DNA of 64,000 nucleotides from Bacteroidales bacterium (GTDB lineage: Bacteria; Bacteroidota; Bacteroidia; Bacteroidales; UBA12077): assembly GCA_013138975.1 (NCBI GenBank), contig WTBR01000104.1:1-64000 (forward strand). Direction: 5' to 3'. The notes below the pieces were generated by a model. That model saw only the letters and a program-made list of their open reading frames with translations, was not told the origin of the DNA and ran no database searches. This document shows, piece after piece, positions 16,604-27,043 of the stretch. The position numbers and the translations under genes were made by a program. Numbering within the stretch: position 1 is the first letter of the stretch; each line of letters opens with the position of its first letter.

Positions 16604-18787
16604 ATGGCAGATTATACAGCAGAAGAAAAAGTTCAAATTAGTAATAAGTCTCAAGTTAAACTAAATCAGACACTTGAAGAAAACCCTAAATTAAAAGAAA
16701 TATTACTAAACTCAGAAGATGAAATTGAAGTAAATAAATCTTTGAAACGGTGGGCTGTATGGGAACTTAAAAAAAATGAACTCGCATACAAATACTATAG
16801 AAAAGAAGTATTAGGTCGAAAAGCTTTTGAAAAAATAAAATGGCAAGAAATTGCAGCAATACGAATTTTAGATTACATAGACCATACAAATCATGAATAC
16901 GCAGATCTAAATGTTCGTGGACAGAAACGAATTAATACTCCTTTTAAAATATTGTGGTTAGCAGCAAAGTATGGAATAGGTGGAGGGAAATACTTCTTTT
17001 TTGCTGATATGTTTGAGCTCTTTAGTCAGTTTTCTGGTCGAAAAAAGCATAAAAACCCATCAAAAGAACAAATTGAACAATGGATGAACAATCATCCATC
17101 CGGATTAGATCCTGATATTATAAAAAGAAGACAAGTAAATAAGGATAGAATTATTAACATTATTATCGAATTAATTGACACAGAGAAGGTGAAAAGTAGC
17201 AGATATTCTTTTGAAGAAGGAATGTCAACAGAAGATAAAATAATCAAAGTAAATGAATGGTGGAATAACAAACATTTTCACTTTAAATTTGCGATAAGAA
17301 ATCCTGATCTACTTAATAAAATGTTAAATGAATCTCTGGATTCTGAAACAATGTCAATATTAAAGGAGGCAGAATCAAAAGGAATCCCATTCTTTGTTAA
17401 TCCGTATTATATTTCTTTATTAGATACAGATAAAAGAAAAAGAAATCATGCAGATGCTGCGATTCGAGATTATATTCTGTATAGCAAAGGATTAGTTCAT
17501 GAATTTGGTCATATTGTTGCTTGGGAAAAAGAAGATGTTGTAGACCCAAGTAAACCCAATGCTGCTGGCTGGATGCTTCCAAATGCTCATAGTATTCATA
17601 GAAGATATCCTGAAGTTGCAATTCTTATACCTGATTCTTTGGGAAGAGCCTGTGGTGGCTTGTGTGCATCATGCCAACGAATGTATGATTTCCAAAGTGG
17701 GAATTTAAATTTCGACTTAAAAGCACTAGAACCCAATCAGAAATGGCCTGCGAAATTAGAAAGTTTGCTTAGTTATTATGAGAATGATACTCAGTTAAGA
17801 GACATTTTAATAACGGGGGGTGATGCTTTAATGAGCTCTGACAAATCATTACAACATATATTAGATGCTGTATATGAAATGGCTTACAGAAAAAAAGAAA
17901 AGAATAAATCTCTTGAAGATGGCAAGAAATATGCTGAAATGCTACGTGTAAGACTTGGAACCAGGCTCCCTGTTTATCTTCCACAAAGAATAACCAACGA
18001 ACTTATAAAAATCCTTACTGATTTTAAAGAAAAAGCTTCGAAACTTGGAATTCATCAATTTGTTATTCAAACTCATTTTGAATCTGCAATGGAAATTACA
18101 CCTGAAGTAAAGACTGGAATTGATAAAATAGTTAAAGCCGGTTGGACAATTACAAATCAACATGTTTTTACTGCAGCATCATCACGAAGAGGACATACTA
18201 ACAAATTACGAAAAGTATTAAATGATATTGGAGTAATCACATATTATACTTTTTCGGTAAAAGGTTATATGGAAAATTATAATAATTTTGCCACCAATGC
18301 TCGTGCAGTGCAAGAACAACTCGAAGAAAAAAGAATTGGAAAAATCCCTCCAAAATATATAGAGTTATTGAAGACCTACCAGCTTAATGCAAGTAATATT
18401 GTGGAGAATATTAATTACTTACGAGAACGAGAAGGCCTTCCATTTTTAGCAACAGATAGAAATGTTATAAATCTCCCGGGAGTAGGAAAAAGTCTTACTT
18501 TTAGAACTATAGGTATAACACGTCGCGGACGAAGAATATTAAAATTCGATCATGATTCAACACGAAGCCATAGTCCAATAATAAACGAAATGGATGATGT
18601 AATAATTGTAGAATCGAAACCAATAGGCGAATATTTACGTCAATTAAAACAATTTGGGGAAAAATCTGAAGATTATAATACAATTTGGGGCTATTCAATC
18701 GGTGAAACAGAACGAAGATTCCCTATATTCGAATATCCTAATTACACATTTAATACAACAAGTGAATTTTCAAATTTAAAACTATAA
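16604..18787 (+). CDS. Long KamA-family radical SAM aminomutase-like protein
   Basis: 727 residues. The radical SAM cluster motif is CxxxCxxC at Cys350, Cys354 and Cys357 (RACGGLCASC), followed by TGGDALMS, the cluster/SAM-binding strand seen in lysine 2,3-aminomutase, and later RLGTRLPVYLPQRI and QTHFESAMEIT, which correspond to KamA substrate-side blocks. KamA enzymes move an amino group using SAM and pyridoxal phosphate. At about 730 residues it is far longer than KamA (about 420), with about 230 extra N-terminal residues of unknown fold. Substrate unknown. The start ATG 16604 (MADYTAEEK) is preferred to the upstream TTG at 16592. Confidence 0.85.
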   Translation: MADYTAEEKVQISNKSQVKLNQTLEENPKLKEILLNSEDEIEVNKSLKRWAVWELKKNELAYKYYRKEVLGRKAFEKIKWQEIAAIRILDYIDHTNHEYADLNVRGQKRINTPFKILWLAAKYGIGGGKYFFFADMFELFSQFSGRKKHKNPSKEQIEQWMNNHPSGLDPDIIKRRQVNKDRIINIIIELIDTEKVKSSRYSFEEGMSTEDKIIKVNEWWNNKHFHFKFAIRNPDLLNKMLNESLDSETMSILKEAESKGIPFFVNPYYISLLDTDKRKRNHADAAIRDYILYSKGLVHEFGHIVAWEKEDVVDPSKPNAAGWMLPNAHSIHRRYPEVAILIPDSLGRACGGLCASCQRMYDFQSGNLNFDLKALEPNQKWPAKLESLLSYYENDTQLRDILITGGDALMSSDKSLQHILDAVYEMAYRKKEKNKSLEDGKKYAEMLRVRLGTRLPVYLPQRITNELIKILTDFKEKASKLGIHQFVIQTHFESAMEITPEVKTGIDKIVKAGWTITNQHVFTAASSRRGHTNKLRKVLNDIGVITYYTFSVKGYMENYNNFATNARAVQEQLEEKRIGKIPPKYIELLKTYQLNASNIVENINYLREREGLPFLATDRNVINLPGVGKSLTFRTIGITRRGRRILKFDHDSTRSHSPIINEMDDVIIVESKPIGEYLRQLKQFGEKSEDYNTIWGYSIGETERRFPIFEYPNYTFNTTSEFSNLKL

Positions 18788-18789
18788 AT

Positions 18790-20214
18790 TTATTTTAGCA
18801 TTTCTAACCTACTTGCATCTAATCTTAAAAAGATAAAAAGCAAAATAGTAAATGCCCATAATGATGATCCTCCATAACTAATAAATGGCAAAGGAATCCC
18901 AATTACAGGAATCAGGCCTATTGTCATTCCTATATTAATAGTTATGTGGAAAAATAAAACAGAAATTACACCATAACCATACATCCTACTAAAGGAAGAT
19001 CTTTGCCTTTCTGCTATTTTTACTAACCTATACAAAAAGAATGTAAATAATGAAACAATTAAGAACGTTCCAATAAAACCCCATTCCTCTCCTATAGTAC
19101 AAAATATAAAATCAGTACTTTGCTCTGGTACAAAATCAAATTTGGTTTGAGTTCCTTTTAAAAATCCCTTACCATAAATCCCTCCTGATCCAATTGCAAT
19201 TTTTGATTGATTTACATTATATTCAACACCGTATGGATCTGATTCTAAGCCCAGTACAACGTTTATTCTTTTTTGTTGATGAGGCTCAAGAAAATTATTA
19301 AAAACAAAATCGACAGAGTATGTAAATAAAACTGATCCTGTTAAAAACAAAAGAAGTAAAACAACTCTTTTTATTTTATACTTAATTGCCAGAATAATAT
19401 ATGCAATTGCTGAAACTCCAAGGGATACTATTATTATTAAGTAATTAGAAAGTGCAATTTTAAAAAGTTCATTTATTCCATAAATTACAAATAAACTCAA
19501 AATAAATATTCCAAATCCTATTCCAATATTTTTAAATTTTCTATTTAAAAACCAAAAAATAATAAACACGATAGCAATTGACAATAAAATTATTATCAGC
19601 TTTTCAAGAACTAAAGCGAGTATGAATAATACAATTACAAAAAAACCAAACAGTAAGATACTTTCTGATATCCCTTCTCGGTACAGTACAATTACAAACA
19701 TAAAATAAACTAATGCAGAACCAGTATCGTTTTGCAATAATATTAAAAATGCAGGCAACAATATTATTGCTGCAACCCTAACATATGATTTTAATGTATT
19801 TATTTGAACGTTATAAGAACTTAAATATCTCGCAAGAGCTAATGCAGTAGCAATTTTAGCAAACTCAGCCGGTTGTAATCGAAAGTTTCCGATTTGAAAC
19901 CAAGATGTTGCACCATGAACTTTAGTTCCAAAAACTAAAACTAATATTAAAATAAAAATCATTATCCCATAAACAAGGTATGCGAAAAAAGGATAAAAAT
20001 TAATGTCAATGACAAAAATTACAAAAGCAATTATAATTGCAGCAGCAATCCAAACTAACTGTTTCCCATATCGTTGTGAAAAATCAAATATGCTTTGGTT
20101 ATCCTCATTATAAACCGCTGCATAAATATTAATCCATCCCAAAGTAACAAGAACCAAATAAATAGTAACAGTTAACCAATCGATATTACTCCATACGTTT
20201 ATTCGTCTCTGCAT
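18790..20214 (-). CDS. rodA: Rod-shape peptidoglycan polymerase RodA (SEDS)
   Basis: 474 residues, polytopic inner-membrane SEDS glycosyltransferase that polymerises lipid II during cell elongation together with PBP2. Conserved features: the loop KVHGATSWFQIGNFRLQPAEFAK split over two blocks near residue 95-118, FVPEQSTDFIFCTIGEEWGF, and the signature LPFISYGGSS near the C-terminus. It is about 100 residues longer than E. coli RodA because of an extra hydrophobic segment block at about 175-300. Its start overlaps the end of the PBP2 gene by 29 bases, indicating coupled translation. Confidence 0.96.
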   Translation of the reverse strand: MQRRINVWSNIDWLTVTIYLVLVTLGWINIYAAVYNEDNQSIFDFSQRYGKQLVWIAAAIIIAFVIFVIDINFYPFFAYLVYGIMIFILILVLVFGTKVHGATSWFQIGNFRLQPAEFAKIATALALARYLSSYNVQINTLKSYVRVAAIILLPAFLILLQNDTGSALVYFMFVIVLYREGISESILLFGFFVIVLFILALVLEKLIIILLSIAIVFIIFWFLNRKFKNIGIGFGIFILSLFVIYGINELFKIALSNYLIIIVSLGVSAIAYIILAIKYKIKRVVLLLLFLTGSVLFTYSVDFVFNNFLEPHQQKRINVVLGLESDPYGVEYNVNQSKIAIGSGGIYGKGFLKGTQTKFDFVPEQSTDFIFCTIGEEWGFIGTFLIVSLFTFFLYRLVKIAERQRSSFSRMYGYGVISVLFFHITINIGMTIGLIPVIGIPLPFISYGGSSLWAFTILLFIFLRLDASRLEMLK

Positions 20215-22036
20215 TATAGTTTATTTCAGCATTTAATATATGTTGTTCCCACCAAGGAGTTGATATTGAGTCATTAAGATACTTTTCAATCATTAATTTT
20301 GCAGTTGGAGCTGCCCAGGTACCTCCAAAGCCTCCGTTTTCGATATATACAGCAATTGCTATTTGAGGATTTTCCTTTGGAGCAAAAGCAATAAAAATTG
20401 AATGATCCTCACCATGAGGGTTTTGTGCAGTTCCTGTTTTACCACAAACAGTAATATTAGGTATTTTAGCCGATCGTGCTGTACTCCCACTCCCGGGTTC
20501 TCCATTAACCGCTAAATCCATACCTTCTATTGCAATCTCAAAATAATTTGAATCTATCTTAGTGTAATTAGCTTGATAAAACCGTTCATCTAATTCAAAA
20601 TTTCCTTCAATTTCTTTTACAATATGAGGTGTAAAGTAATAACCTCTATTTGCAATTGCTGCTGTCATATTTGCCATTTGCAATGGAGTTGTTCCTAATT
20701 CCCCTTGCCCAATCGCCATTGAAACAAGTGTTAAAGACTTCCATCCCTTTTCACCATATATGCGATTATATCTTTCTTTTACAGGTACTAATCCTTTCAA
20801 TTCATTGCTAAGATCACTATTCAAATATTTTCCGAAACCAAACGACATAACATATTCACGCCATTTATCAAAAGACTCTTTAATAGAAGGATACTTTTTA
20901 TTGTCTAAGATATTTCTAAATACATTACAATAATATGCGTTACATGATATCTGAACAGACTCAATAAAATCTAAGGGGGATTTATGAAAATGACATCCCA
21001 GATGAAATCTCCCAGAATTATACCCTCCTGCACATTCATATTCCGTACCTGGCCAAACCACTTTCTCCTGAAGACCAATCAACCCATTTATTATCTTAAA
21101 AGTTGATCCGGGAGGATACTGAGCCATAAGTGCCCTGTTAAAAAGAGGTTTAAGTGTATCTGTCATTAAAGTAACGTAATTCTTTGTCCGAGATCTTCCA
21201 ACCAAAAGTTCCGGATTATATGTTGGTGCAGAAACTAATGCTAATATTTCACCTGTAGATGGTTCAATGGCTACAATACTTCCAATTTTATTCATCATTA
21301 ATTTTTCACCAAATGCTTGCAAGTCACTATCAATTGTTGAAATAATATTTGCACCTACGTTAGCTTTTCTATCTAATCTTCCATTTGCATATGATCCTTT
21401 AATTCTGTTGTGCACATCAACCAAATATACATTTACTCCTTTTTTTCCTCGTATATTTTCTTCGTAAGTTTTTTCAATGCCACTAATTCCGATATAATCA
21501 CCTAACTTATAATATTTATCATTTTCTATTATTTTTTCATTAACCTCTCCAACATAACCTAAAAGATGTGCAGCATTTTCATTTGTATATTTCCGTAATG
21601 TTCTTGCCTGTACATAGAAACCAGGGTACTTATAAAGTTTTTCCTGTAATGTAGCATAGGTTTTTGAAGAAACTTGTTTTAAAAATATAGATGAATTATA
21701 ATATGAAAAGTTCTTTGCATCTTTTATAGCCTCATCAATATATCCCTTTGAAATATTTAATATCTGACAAAATTCGCTTGTGTCGAAAGGTTCTAATTGT
21801 CTGGGTATAAGCATTAAATCATATGCTGCTTCATTATATACCAGCATTTTACCTTTTCTATCGAATATTAATCCTCTGGCAGGAAACTGAGTAACGTACC
21901 TTAATACATTATTACTTGCAGTTAATTTGTAAGTGGTATCAATAACCTGAAGTACAAATAATTTTATTACAAATATCAGTCCTACAAGGATTATAATAAA
22001 TCGAATTATATGTCTTCTATTTGCAAAAGAATCCAT
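20186..22036 (-). CDS. mrdA: Penicillin-binding protein 2 (elongation transpeptidase)
   Basis: 616 residues, class B PBP anchored by one N-terminal membrane helix (about 11-30). The dimerisation domain follows, then the transpeptidase domain with the catalytic STFK (Ser311-Lys314), SCN (in QISCNAYYCN) and KTG (KTGTAQNP). It cross-links glycan made by RodA, and RodA is the next gene. Fourth of the mre genes in the elongasome operon purH-mreB-mreC-mreD-mrdA-rodA. Confidence 0.97.
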   Translation of the reverse strand: MDSFANRRHIIRFIIILVGLIFVIKLFVLQVIDTTYKLTASNNVLRYVTQFPARGLIFDRKGKMLVYNEAAYDLMLIPRQLEPFDTSEFCQILNISKGYIDEAIKDAKNFSYYNSSIFLKQVSSKTYATLQEKLYKYPGFYVQARTLRKYTNENAAHLLGYVGEVNEKIIENDKYYKLGDYIGISGIEKTYEENIRGKKGVNVYLVDVHNRIKGSYANGRLDRKANVGANIISTIDSDLQAFGEKLMMNKIGSIVAIEPSTGEILALVSAPTYNPELLVGRSRTKNYVTLMTDTLKPLFNRALMAQYPPGSTFKIINGLIGLQEKVVWPGTEYECAGGYNSGRFHLGCHFHKSPLDFIESVQISCNAYYCNVFRNILDNKKYPSIKESFDKWREYVMSFGFGKYLNSDLSNELKGLVPVKERYNRIYGEKGWKSLTLVSMAIGQGELGTTPLQMANMTAAIANRGYYFTPHIVKEIEGNFELDERFYQANYTKIDSNYFEIAIEGMDLAVNGEPGSGSTARSAKIPNITVCGKTGTAQNPHGEDHSIFIAFAPKENPQIAIAVYIENGGFGGTWAAPTAKLMIEKYLNDSISTPWWEQHILNAEINYNAETNKRME

Positions 22037-22059
22037 TACAAAATTTATATCACCAGTTT

Positions 22060-22575
22060 TTACCGTCTAATTTCTTTACCGTAAAAATACTGACTTATTA
22101 ATACTAATATAATTGTAAATATTGAACTTAAAACGACTCTTGTAAATGTGGTAAAAAAGTTTGATAACCTAAATACTTCTACATAAAATAAAACAAAATG
22201 ATGTGCAAAAATTAGAATTGCAGAATATTTTATAAACCAACTTGCACCATAATATTTTAGTCGAGGCAAGGTTTCGGATTCGTAACCATCTCTGGGTGAT
22301 ATGACTTTTAAAACATATGGTCTTATAAATGCCATAAATACGGTTGCAGAACAATGCATTCCAATCGTACTTGAAAAAAGATCAACTGTTAAACCTAATA
22401 TAAATGCGAGAATCAACAATGCCCAATTAGGAGTTTCAAAAGGTAAAGCTAATATAAAAAGTACATAAATATATGGATTAATATACCCACTAAGTTGGAT
22501 ATTATTCAAGATAAAAACTTGTAAGAAAACAAGAAAGGTAAAGCTTATCAAATATCTTGGAAATAGCTTAATCAT
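22060..22575 (-). CDS. mreD: Rod shape-determining protein MreD
   Basis: 171 residues with about five hydrophobic segments, inner membrane. The family is poorly conserved; the call rests on hydrophobicity, size and its place directly after mreC (one base apart) and before the PBP2 gene. LDLFSST-like LTVDLFSSTIGMHC is the recognisable MreD block. Confidence 0.9.
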   Translation of the reverse strand: MIKLFPRYLISFTFLVFLQVFILNNIQLSGYINPYIYVLFILALPFETPNWALLILAFILGLTVDLFSSTIGMHCSATVFMAFIRPYVLKVISPRDGYESETLPRLKYYGASWFIKYSAILIFAHHFVLFYVEVFRLSNFFTTFTRVVLSSIFTIILVLISQYFYGKEIRR

Positions 22576-22576
22576 T

Positions 22577-23398
22577 TTAATTTATTTGTTTTTCTAACTC
22601 TAATTTTTCGGTTTGAAGCAAATTACCAATAATACTAACATTATCAAGGCTCTTAAAATCAGTTGATAATTTTACTTTTATTTCATAAAAACTTCCCCCT
22701 TTTTCTTCAATTTCACTTATAAAACCAATAAAAATTCCTTCAGGAAAAATAGAAGAAAATCCACTTGTTATTATAGTATCTCCAATTTGAATATCAGCAT
22801 GCAAAGGTATTTCGCTTAAAGTAGCTGACTGATAATCTTTCCCATCCCAGGATAAAGATCCAAAATATCCATTTTTCTTTATCTTAGAACTTATTCTTAA
22901 ATCTAAATTTAGAACAGAGATAACAGTAGAATAATTACTTGAGACCCCTTTTACAACACCAACAATATTCCCATCTGAAATAGCTGCCATCTCAGGAAAA
23001 ATACCTTGTTGACTACCTTTGTTTAAAGTAAGGAAGTTATGCTTTTTATTTATTGAGTTATTAATTATTCTAGCGGATGTGTATCGATATCGCTGGTTTA
23101 AAATTGTATCGTTTACAGATCGAAAAAATATCTCATCAGACTTATATGTTGATTCAATAATATTTAACAATCGGTTATTTTCTTCGGCTAATCGCTGATT
23201 TTCTTTAGTTAATGAAAAATATTGTTTCAGGTTTGCCGATTTAGTATGAAAATTTCCGGCAAACTGCCTTGAAAAGTTTACAAGCTTTGCTTTATGAAAA
23301 TTATTATTATTAACTAATAGAGAAAATGATAAAATCTCAATAAGTATGAATAGAAGTAAAAAATGCATTCGTAATAAAAAATTCAGTAAACTTCTCAT
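22577..23398 (-). CDS. mreC: Rod shape-determining protein MreC
   Basis: 273 residues: one N-terminal membrane helix (about 9-28), a coiled coil (about 55-80, LTKENQRLAEENNRLLN) and the periplasmic beta domains with NKGSQQGIFPEMAAISDGNIVG. MreC links the MreB filament to the periplasmic PBP2-RodA synthase. It lies 26 bases downstream of mreB and one base upstream of mreD. Confidence 0.95.
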   Translation of the reverse strand: MRSLLNFLLRMHFLLLFILIEILSFSLLVNNNNFHKAKLVNFSRQFAGNFHTKSANLKQYFSLTKENQRLAEENNRLLNIIESTYKSDEIFFRSVNDTILNQRYRYTSARIINNSINKKHNFLTLNKGSQQGIFPEMAAISDGNIVGVVKGVSSNYSTVISVLNLDLRISSKIKKNGYFGSLSWDGKDYQSATLSEIPLHADIQIGDTIITSGFSSIFPEGIFIGFISEIEEKGGSFYEIKVKLSTDFKSLDNVSIIGNLLQTEKLELEKQIN

Positions 23399-23424
23399 AT
23401 TCTATTCAACACTTAAAGATTTAG

Positions 23425-24447
23425 TTATCTCATTAAGAATGTAAATTTATCTGCGTTTTTCAGAGATATTCCTGTACCTCGAGCCACTGCATGCAATGGA
23501 TCTTCTGCTACATGAAATTGAATACCAATTTTATCTGTTAATCGCTTATCTAATCCACGCATTAATGCTCCTCCTCCAGCTAAAAATATTCCATCGTTTA
23601 CTACATCAGCGTACAGTTCTGGTGGAGTTTGTTCTAAAACACCTAAGATTGCAGTTTCAACTTTTGATATTGATTTATCAAGGCAATGTGCTATCTCCTG
23701 ATACGATACAGGTATCTCTACCGGCATTGCAGTCATTAAATTCGGGCCTCTAACAACAAAATCTTCCGGAGGATTTTCTAATTCGGCTAAACAAGATCCT
23801 ACTTTGATTTTAATTTCCTCAGCAGTTCTTTCACCTATTTTAATATTATGCTGATGTCGCATATATGCTTGTATATCTGAGGTAAAAGCATCGCCAGCAA
23901 TACGTATTGATTTATTACTAACGATTCCGCCAAGAGCTATAACTGCAACTTCAGTTGTTCCTCCTCCAATATCAACAACCATACTTCCTTTTGGTTCTTC
24001 AACATCAATTCCCATTCCAATAGCAGCAGCCATTGGTTCATATATCATATAAACATCTCTTCCTCCTGCATGTTCAGATGAATCACGCACAGCTCTCATC
24101 TCTACTTCTGTACTTCCTGAAGGAATACAAACTACCATTTTTAATGACGGAGCAAATAATTGATGCTTCTGATTAATCATTTTAATCATTCCACGAATCA
24201 TTAATTCTGCTGCATTAAAGTCGGCAATTACACCATCTTTTAATGGACGAATAGTCCGAATGTTTACGTGTGTCTTACCATGCATCTGACGAGCTTTTTT
24301 ACCAATGGCAATAAGTTTACCGGTAGCTTGCTCCACAGCAACAATTGATGGTTCATCAACAACAATCTTATCGTTATGAATAATAATAGTATTAGCTGTT
24401 CCTAAGTCAATTGCTAATTCCTGTGTGAAAAATGAAAAAAATCCCAT
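23425..24447 (-). CDS. mreB: Actin-like rod shape protein MreB
   Basis: 340 residues, cytoplasmic, filament-forming ATPase positioning the elongasome. Actin-fold blocks are clear: phosphate 1 AIDLGTANT, VVDEPSIVA, phosphate 2 VVDIGGGTTEVAVI, the adenosine-binding GGGALMRGLD near 292. The hydrophobic N-terminus (GFFSFF) fits membrane binding. It follows purH by 31 bases. Confidence 0.98.
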   Translation of the reverse strand: MGFFSFFTQELAIDLGTANTIIIHNDKIVVDEPSIVAVEQATGKLIAIGKKARQMHGKTHVNIRTIRPLKDGVIADFNAAELMIRGMIKMINQKHQLFAPSLKMVVCIPSGSTEVEMRAVRDSSEHAGGRDVYMIYEPMAAAIGMGIDVEEPKGSMVVDIGGGTTEVAVIALGGIVSNKSIRIAGDAFTSDIQAYMRHQHNIKIGERTAEEIKIKVGSCLAELENPPEDFVVRGPNLMTAMPVEIPVSYQEIAHCLDKSISKVETAILGVLEQTPPELYADVVNDGIFLAGGGALMRGLDKRLTDKIGIQFHVAEDPLHAVARGTGISLKNADKFTFLMR

Positions 24448-24478
24448 TATACGATATATTAAGTTATTCTCTTGTTTA

Positions 24479-26005
24479 TTAATGTTTAAAATGTCGCGTT
24501 CCTGTTAGCACCATTTTCATTCCATGCTCATTACAATAATCAATCGAATCCTGATCTTTTATTGAACCTCCCGGCTGAATAACCGATGATATTCCTGCTT
24601 CATCTGCTATTTGAACACAATCCGCAAAAGGGAAAAAAGCATCTGATGCTATAACTGCGCCTTTTAATTCAAATTTAAAATTATTCGCCTTTACAATTGC
24701 TTGCTTTAGTGCATCAACTCTTGATGTTTGACCAATACCACTAGCACAAAGCTGTTTGTTTTTTGCTAAAACTATTGTATTTGATTTTGAATGTTTAACC
24801 AATTTGTTAGCAAATAATAAATCCTCTATTTCTTCTTTGGATGGAGTTTTATTTGTTGCTGTTTTTAAATCAACCTCTACTTCCATTTTTGAATCTCGAT
24901 CTTGTACCAAAACCCCGTTCAACATTGATCGATATTGTTTCCCGGGAAATTCAAACATTTTTTGAATTAATATAATTCTGTTTTTCTTTTTCTTTAACAC
25001 TTCTAATGCATCATTAGTATATGATGGTGCAATAATTACTTCGAAAAATATTTTATCAATTTCGATTGCTGATTCTACATCAACTTCTTTATTTGTAATT
25101 AAAATACCACCAAATGCAGAAATAGGATCCCCAGCCAAAGCATCATTCCATGCCTCAACTAATTTATCACGAGAAGCAATTCCGCATGCATTATTATGCT
25201 TTAAAACTGCAAAAGTAGTTTCATCAAAATCAGAAATTAACTGAACCGCTGCCTCAATATCCAATAAGTTATTATATGATATTTTTTTACCGTGCAACTG
25301 ATCAAAAACATCTTCTATCTTCCCAAAGAACAATCCTTTTTGATGTGGATTTTCTCCGTAACGTAATTCTGTTCCTGATATTTCACTTTGTTTAAAAACC
25401 GGTTTTTGTTTTTCGCTATTGAAGTAATTAAATATAGCTGTATCATAATGCGAAGAAACATTAAATGCTTCCAGAGCAAAATCCTTACGATCTTCAATCG
25501 ATGTTTTTCCTTCTTTTGACTCCAATATCTCAAGTAAATCAGAGTATTGATTTTTTGAAGGGACAATCAAAGTATCTTTAAAATTTTTAGCTGTAGCACG
25601 AATTAACGAAATCCCACCAATATCAATTTTTTCAATAATATCTTGTTCTCCCGCTCCTGAAGCAACAGTGTCTTCAAATGGATACAAATCGACAATTACT
25701 AAATCAATTTCGGGAATTTGGTATTGCCCAAGTTGTTCTATATCCGAACTATTATCTCTTCGTGCCAAAATTCCGCCAAATACTTTTGGATGCAAGGTTT
25801 TTACCCTACCTCCAAGAATTGAAGGATAATTAGTAAGATCTTCTACTGCAATAACTTTAACTCCTAGTTTTTCTATAAACTGCTTTGTTCCACCAGTAGA
25901 ATAAATTTGTACTCCTAATTTATTTAATTTTTCTATAATCGGTTCTAAATTAGATTTATCAAAAACCGAAATTAGTGCTGAATTGATTCGCTTTAAATCG
26001 CTCAT
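24479..26005 (-). CDS. purH: Bifunctional AICAR transformylase/IMP cyclohydrolase
   Basis: 508 residues, last two steps of purine synthesis. The N-terminal MGS-like cyclohydrolase domain (about 1-195) has SVFDKSNLE and YSTGGTKQFI; the transformylase part has LRYGENPHQ and the catalytic KHNNACG. The start MSDLKR is preceded by a TATTTTTG box. It is first in the run with the mre genes, an arrangement seen in many Bacteroidota, so shape genes may be read from its promoter. Confidence 0.97.
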   Translation of the reverse strand: MSDLKRINSALISVFDKSNLEPIIEKLNKLGVQIYSTGGTKQFIEKLGVKVIAVEDLTNYPSILGGRVKTLHPKVFGGILARRDNSSDIEQLGQYQIPEIDLVIVDLYPFEDTVASGAGEQDIIEKIDIGGISLIRATAKNFKDTLIVPSKNQYSDLLEILESKEGKTSIEDRKDFALEAFNVSSHYDTAIFNYFNSEKQKPVFKQSEISGTELRYGENPHQKGLFFGKIEDVFDQLHGKKISYNNLLDIEAAVQLISDFDETTFAVLKHNNACGIASRDKLVEAWNDALAGDPISAFGGILITNKEVDVESAIEIDKIFFEVIIAPSYTNDALEVLKKKKNRIILIQKMFEFPGKQYRSMLNGVLVQDRDSKMEVEVDLKTATNKTPSKEEIEDLLFANKLVKHSKSNTIVLAKNKQLCASGIGQTSRVDALKQAIVKANNFKFELKGAVIASDAFFPFADCVQIADEAGISSVIQPGGSIKDQDSIDYCNEHGMKMVLTGTRHFKH

Positions 26006-26380
26006 TTACATACTCTTGTTTAAGTTCGACAAAAATAGTCAAAAAAATCAGTAATATTAGGATTAGACAAGTGAAAATATCTACAAAATCCTTTGAAAAG
26101 TATTAATCTAATAATTGTTCGAAAATATAAATAATACATCAATAAAAAAATCACATATCTCATATTTATAAAAAAAAATTATAAAAAAAGGCTTAACCAT
26201 TATAAACTATCAATATGGCTGACTATAAACAGTTTTATATTTGAAATAAACATACTGAAAATGAACAGAGTATGACTTTTTTACTTTACTTAAAATTATT
26301 ATTCTTTATTAATTAGATTCTTAAAGATCTTATTATCTTTACTGTTCAAAAATCAATTATTAACATAAAATCTAAATCTT
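26006..26380. other. 375-base intergenic region between divergent genes
   Basis: Holds a TATTTTTG box on the minus strand for purH (26030-26037) and a TATATTTG box on the plus strand (26236-26243), plus a weaker TATCTTTA near 26332 that could serve the His-rich lipoprotein. Several poly-A/T tracts; no gene or RNA recognised. Confidence 0.5.
26030..26037 (-). promoter_or_regulatory. Putative -7 box for purH and the mre operon
   Basis: Minus strand TATTTTTG, 25 bases upstream of the purH ATG. Confidence 0.45.
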
Positions 26381-27016
26381 ATGATTAAAAAAGTACTGGG
26401 GATTCTTATTATTACAACAATCCTTTTTTCATGTGGGAAAAAGACGGAGAAAAAAGAAGCTGTAAGTGAAAAAGAAGTTGCTATAATTACTGTTGATTAT
26501 TTAAATCCTAACATACAAAGTTACATTGATAAAAATATTGTTGTTGCAGGAATTGTAAATCATGTATGTTCGCATGGTGGAAAAAGAATGTTTATAATGG
26601 GTGAAGATCCTGATATGGTAATCAAAATTACTCCTAATGATAATATTGGAGTGTTTGAAAAAGAACTTGAAGGAAGCCTCGTTTTTGTTACAGGTACAGT
26701 TAAGGAATTGCAAATTAACGAAGATTATGTTGCAAATCTTGAGAAAGAGGTTGAAAGTGGTTCAGACAATGAAGCTATCCATGATCATTCAGCCGGGACT
26801 CACGATGAAGAAGCAGAAAATGAAAAAAAAGCTCAGATTGAAGCAATGAGAACTCAGATTTCTGAATCTGAAAATGGTTATTATTCTCAGTATTGGATCG
26901 AAGCTGATAAATTTGAAGTGCAAGAACACGACCACTCTGATTGCGAGGGGCATGACCATGAGAATACCGAAGCTGAAGGCCATGATCAAACTGAAGGAGA
27001 AGATCACTCACACTAA
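26381..27016 (+). CDS. Histidine-rich metal-binding lipoprotein
   Basis: 211 residues. Lipoprotein signal with Cys18 (TILFSCGKK). Residues about 35-125 look like a small OB-fold of the bacterial tRNA_anti-like type (VDYLNPNIQSYIDKNIVVAG... VFVTGTVKEL) with NHVCSHGGKRMF as a conserved Cys/His patch. The tail has two His/Asp/Glu clusters (HDHSAGTHDEE near 141 and EHDHSDCEGHDHE to DHSH at the end), a strong transition-metal-binding signature. An intrinsic terminator follows, then a PepSY-TM protein and a LysE-type exporter, so a role in metal handling at the outer or inner membrane is likely but not proven. Confidence 0.75.
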   Translation: MIKKVLGILIITTILFSCGKKTEKKEAVSEKEVAIITVDYLNPNIQSYIDKNIVVAGIVNHVCSHGGKRMFIMGEDPDMVIKITPNDNIGVFEKELEGSLVFVTGTVKELQINEDYVANLEKEVESGSDNEAIHDHSAGTHDEEAENEKKAQIEAMRTQISESENGYYSQYWIEADKFEVQEHDHSDCEGHDHENTEAEGHDQTEGEDHSH

Positions 27017-27043
27017 AATTACAATCTTAAAAGTATAATTATT

